From the NCBI GenBank assembly GCA_019247135.1, contig JAFAPL010001038.1, positions 1 to 7,715 on the forward strand: a DNA stretch of 7,715 nucleotides, read 5' to 3'. This stretch comes from Chloroflexota bacterium. GTDB taxonomy: Bacteria > Chloroflexota > UBA6077 > CF-72. Position numbers and translations under genes: made by a program. The notes below the pieces were generated by a model. That model searched no databases. It saw only the letters and a program-made list of their open reading frames with translations, and was not told the origin of the DNA. This document shows, one piece after another, positions 6,329 to 7,715 of the stretch. Every line of letters starts with the position of its first letter. Positions within the stretch are counted from its first letter, which is position 1.

Positions 6329-7528
6329 ATGCGCCGCAGCGAAACGCACATCCTGACCACGCATGCCGGATCCCTGCCGCGCCCGGACGACTTGCTGGCG
6401 TTGAACGCCCAGGTGGCACAGGGCACGCAAACTGACGAGCACGTCCGCCGCGAGCGCTTGCGGGGCGCGGTCGCCGACGTTGTTCAGCGACAGTCGGAGC
6501 TCGGAATCGCGGTCGTCAACGACGGCGAGTATGGCAAATCAATGCGCGCCCGAACCGATTACGGCGCCTGGCTCAGCTACGTGATGCAACGTTTGACTGG
6601 CTGGGAACCCTCCGCCGAGGCTCATCCGGCGGCGGCAGATGGCAGCCTGAGACCTCGCGCTTTCACCGAGCGGCGCGATCGGCAAGCGTTCCCCGAGGTG
6701 TACGCCGAGATCACCAGGGAAATGTACGGTGGTGGTCCGCGGCCCATGGCTCGCGAGATCACGAGCCCTGTTGCCTACAAGGGCTACGACGCCCTCGAGG
6801 CCGATATCGCCAATCTGCGCGCCGCGCTGGAGCGCACTCCGGCCACAGAAGGCTTCATGACAGCGGTGGCTCCGGGCAGCTTCGGCCGCGAGCAGAACCG
6901 CTATTACAGGTCCCAGGAGGAATTTCTGTTCGCGATTGCCGACGCCATGCGCGTGGAATACCGCGCGATCGTGGACGCCGGCTTCGTGCTCCAGATCGAC
7001 GATCCGGGCATGGCCGAGAACTGGGACGCGATGGATCCATCGGTCAGCGTCGAACAGTATCGCGACTACGCTCGACTCACGATCGCCGCCCTCAATCATG
7101 CGCTCGACGGCATCTCTGAAGATCGCGTGCGCTACCACATGTGCTGGGGCAGTTGGCATGGACCGCATCTAACGGACATCCCGCTGCGTGACATCGTGGA
7201 CCTGCTTTTGACTGTGCACGCTGGCGCTTTCTCAGTGGAGGCGGGAAACGTCCGCCATGAGCACGAGTGGAAGGTGTGGCGCGACGTTCGTCTGCCGGAT
7301 GGGAAGGTGCTGATTCCGGGTGTCGTGTCGCATTCGACCAACGTGGTCGAGCATCCGGAGGTCGTTGCCGACCGCATCATTCAGTACGCGCAGGTTGTTG
7401 GACGCGAAAACGTGATCGCGGGAACCGATTGCGGGCTCGGCGGCCGCATCCACCCGTCGCTGGCGTGGGCGAAGCTGGAGGTGCTGGTCAAAGGAGCGCA
7501 GCTCGCGTCGCAGCAGCTCTGGGGCTGA
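6329..7528 (+). CDS. Cobalamin-independent methionine synthase II family protein (MetE C-terminal-like)
   Basis: This cytosolic protein of 399 residues corresponds to the catalytic C-terminal barrel of MetE alone, with no N-terminal MetE half. Relatives of this size include the YxjG/YxjH proteins and epoxyalkane:coenzyme M transferase, which activate a thiol on zinc and alkylate it. The zinc ligands are complete: H270 and C272 in YHMCWG, E304 in FSVEAGN, and C368 in GTDCGLGG. Other family marks are HAGSLPRP (12-19), NDGEYGK (64-70) and QIDDP (222-226), and the ending HPSLAWAKLEVLVKGAQLAS is typical. The gene starts 7 bases after the second permease stop, with only a weak AAGGG in front, so it should belong to the importer operon. 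True methionine synthesis from methyltetrahydrofolate is possible. A thiol alkyl or methyl transfer involving the imported compound fits the context better, but that is inference. The substrate is unknown. Confidence 0.9.
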   Translation: MRRSETHILTTHAGSLPRPDDLLALNAQVAQGTQTDEHVRRERLRGAVADVVQRQSELGIAVVNDGEYGKSMRARTDYGAWLSYVMQRLTGWEPSAEAHPAAADGSLRPRAFTERRDRQAFPEVYAEITREMYGGGPRPMAREITSPVAYKGYDALEADIANLRAALERTPATEGFMTAVAPGSFGREQNRYYRSQEEFLFAIADAMRVEYRAIVDAGFVLQIDDPGMAENWDAMDPSVSVEQYRDYARLTIAALNHALDGISEDRVRYHMCWGSWHGPHLTDIPLRDIVDLLLTVHAGAFSVEAGNVRHEHEWKVWRDVRLPDGKVLIPGVVSHSTNVVEHPEVVADRIIQYAQVVGRENVIAGTDCGLGGRIHPSLAWAKLEVLVKGAQLASQQLWG

Positions 7529-7549
7529 CGCATTTTTGGGGGTCGAAGT

Positions 7550-7597
7550 TTTATCTCTCCGAGGGTCCAAGGGGGCATAGCCCCCTTGAAAATCCCC
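7550..7597. repeat. Palindromic repeat element, copy 1
   Basis: This is the first of two 48-base direct copies with a 55-base period. Each starts TTTATCTCTCCGAGGG and ends TTGAAAATCCCC. The core is a perfect 9-bp inverted repeat: CAAGGGGGC (7568-7576), loop ATA, GCCCCCTTG (7580-7588). It starts 21 bases after the stop of the MetE-family gene. Because no T-run follows the stem on either strand it is not a canonical Rho-independent terminator. Still, such a stem between convergent genes could stop or stabilise transcripts from both sides. It resembles REP-type intergenic elements in architecture; membership of a dispersed family is inferred. Confidence 0.85.
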
Positions 7598-7604
7598 CCC
7601 GAAA

Positions 7605-7652
7605 TTTATCTCTCCGAGGGTCCAAGGGGGCGATGCCCCCTTGAAAATCCCC
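7605..7652. repeat. Palindromic repeat element, copy 2
   Basis: This is the second direct copy, matching copy 1 at 45 of 48 positions. The three differences are exactly the loop bases (GAT here, ATA in copy 1), so the 9-bp stem CAAGGGGGC (7623-7631) / GCCCCCTTG (7635-7643) is perfectly kept. The last base of the element coincides with the stop codon of the minus-strand gene at the right edge, so the element lies immediately beside that gene's end. Confidence 0.85.
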
Positions 7653-7715
7653 TAGTACAGCCCGGCGTTGATCTGGCCGGCGATGAATTGGCTCATGTAC
7701 AGAGTGGTTTGCCCT
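7652..7715 (-). CDS. C-terminal end of an unrecognised protein, cut by window edge
   Basis: Reading leftward from the right edge, an open frame encodes GQTTLYMSQFIAGQINAGLY and stops at TAG (7654-7652). The residue mix looks like genuine protein, and a convergent gene end here would explain the compact repeat-filled gap. Only 20 residues are visible, so no family can be named. A plus-strand frame starting at ATG 7684 is also open to the edge. I prefer the minus-strand reading because its stop abuts the repeat and the composition is more natural, but this is a judgement on little sequence. Confidence 0.45.
   Translation of the reverse strand, partial: GQTTLYMSQFIAGQINAGLY

Noticed and set aside
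5437..6426. Minus-strand open frame of 329 codons opposite the second permease
   Set aside because: It is opposite a clear MalG-like gene and its translation is rich in Arg, Glu and Gln with no motif; this is an antisense shadow.
6329..7528. Full-length MetE methionine synthase
   Set aside because: At 399 residues it has only the catalytic C-terminal-type domain and no methionine pathway genes nearby, so a metE gene symbol is not justified.
7568..7588. Canonical Rho-independent terminator
   Set aside because: The stem is strong, but AAAATCCCC follows on the plus strand and GGACCCTC on the minus strand, so there is no U-run in either direction. I kept it as a repeat with a possible termination role.
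7550..7652. Possible CRISPR array or tRNA-like structure in the paired repeats
   Set aside because: There are only two copies, the 7-base interval between them is too short for a spacer, and each copy is a long palindrome with no tRNA features.
7684..7715. Plus-strand coding start at ATG 7684
   Set aside because: There is no ribosome binding site, and the opposite strand gives a more protein-like frame with its stop abutting the repeat.

Overview
This 7.7 kb window is high-GC bacterial DNA with tightly packed genes. Several features suggest a soil or environmental member of the Chloroflexota or a similar high-GC, Gram-positive-like lineage: a solute-binding lipoprotein with a twin-arginine motif, a lipobox and a long Ala/Gly/Ser/Thr/Pro linker; frequent GTG starts; and a squalene-cyclase-like toroid protein. 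This assignment is an inference from style, not from a marker gene. No rRNA, tRNA, CRISPR array, transposase or phage gene was seen. No gene-free stretch exceeds 300 bases.

Left half, all on the minus strand (reading from about 2962 down to 1): a CPA1-type Na+/H+ antiporter (2962-1388); an 87-base gap with a perfect 7-bp inverted repeat; a small Pmp3/YqaE-type membrane protein (1300-1091); a prenyltransferase/squalene-cyclase-like alpha/alpha-barrel protein of unknown reaction (1079-138); and the first 38 codons of an unrecognised protein that starts with GTG behind a good Shine-Dalgarno sequence (116-1) and runs off the window. The last three are 11 and 21 bases apart and look like one operon. 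The antiporter and the Pmp3-like protein both belong to families associated with ion homeostasis or membrane potential.

A divergent 139-base intergenic region (2963-3101) separates this block from a plus-strand operon. That operon encodes a CUT1-type carbohydrate ABC importer: a Tat-type lipoprotein solute-binding protein (3102-4514) and two membrane permeases (4514-5482 and 5479-6321). It is followed after only 7 bases by a stand-alone protein of the cobalamin-independent methionine synthase (MetE C-terminal) family (6329-7528). The genes overlap or nearly touch (TAATG, GTGA, 7-base gap), so they are probably co-transcribed and translationally coupled. No ATPase gene is present, so the importer would have to use an ATPase encoded elsewhere. 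The methyltransferase-family enzyme keeps all four expected zinc ligands. It gives the operon an unusual character, because the imported compound may be linked to methyl, thiol or sulfur chemistry instead of being an ordinary sugar.

The right end (7529-7651) is a gap between convergent genes. It is nearly filled by two tandem 48-base copies of a palindromic element, each with a perfect 9-bp GC-rich stem. Directly beside the second copy are the last 20 codons of a minus-strand gene whose body lies outside the window. The most notable signals are this paired hairpin repeat and the coupling of a sugar-type importer with a MetE-family enzyme. I did not find a complete, clearly novel defence or mobile system.
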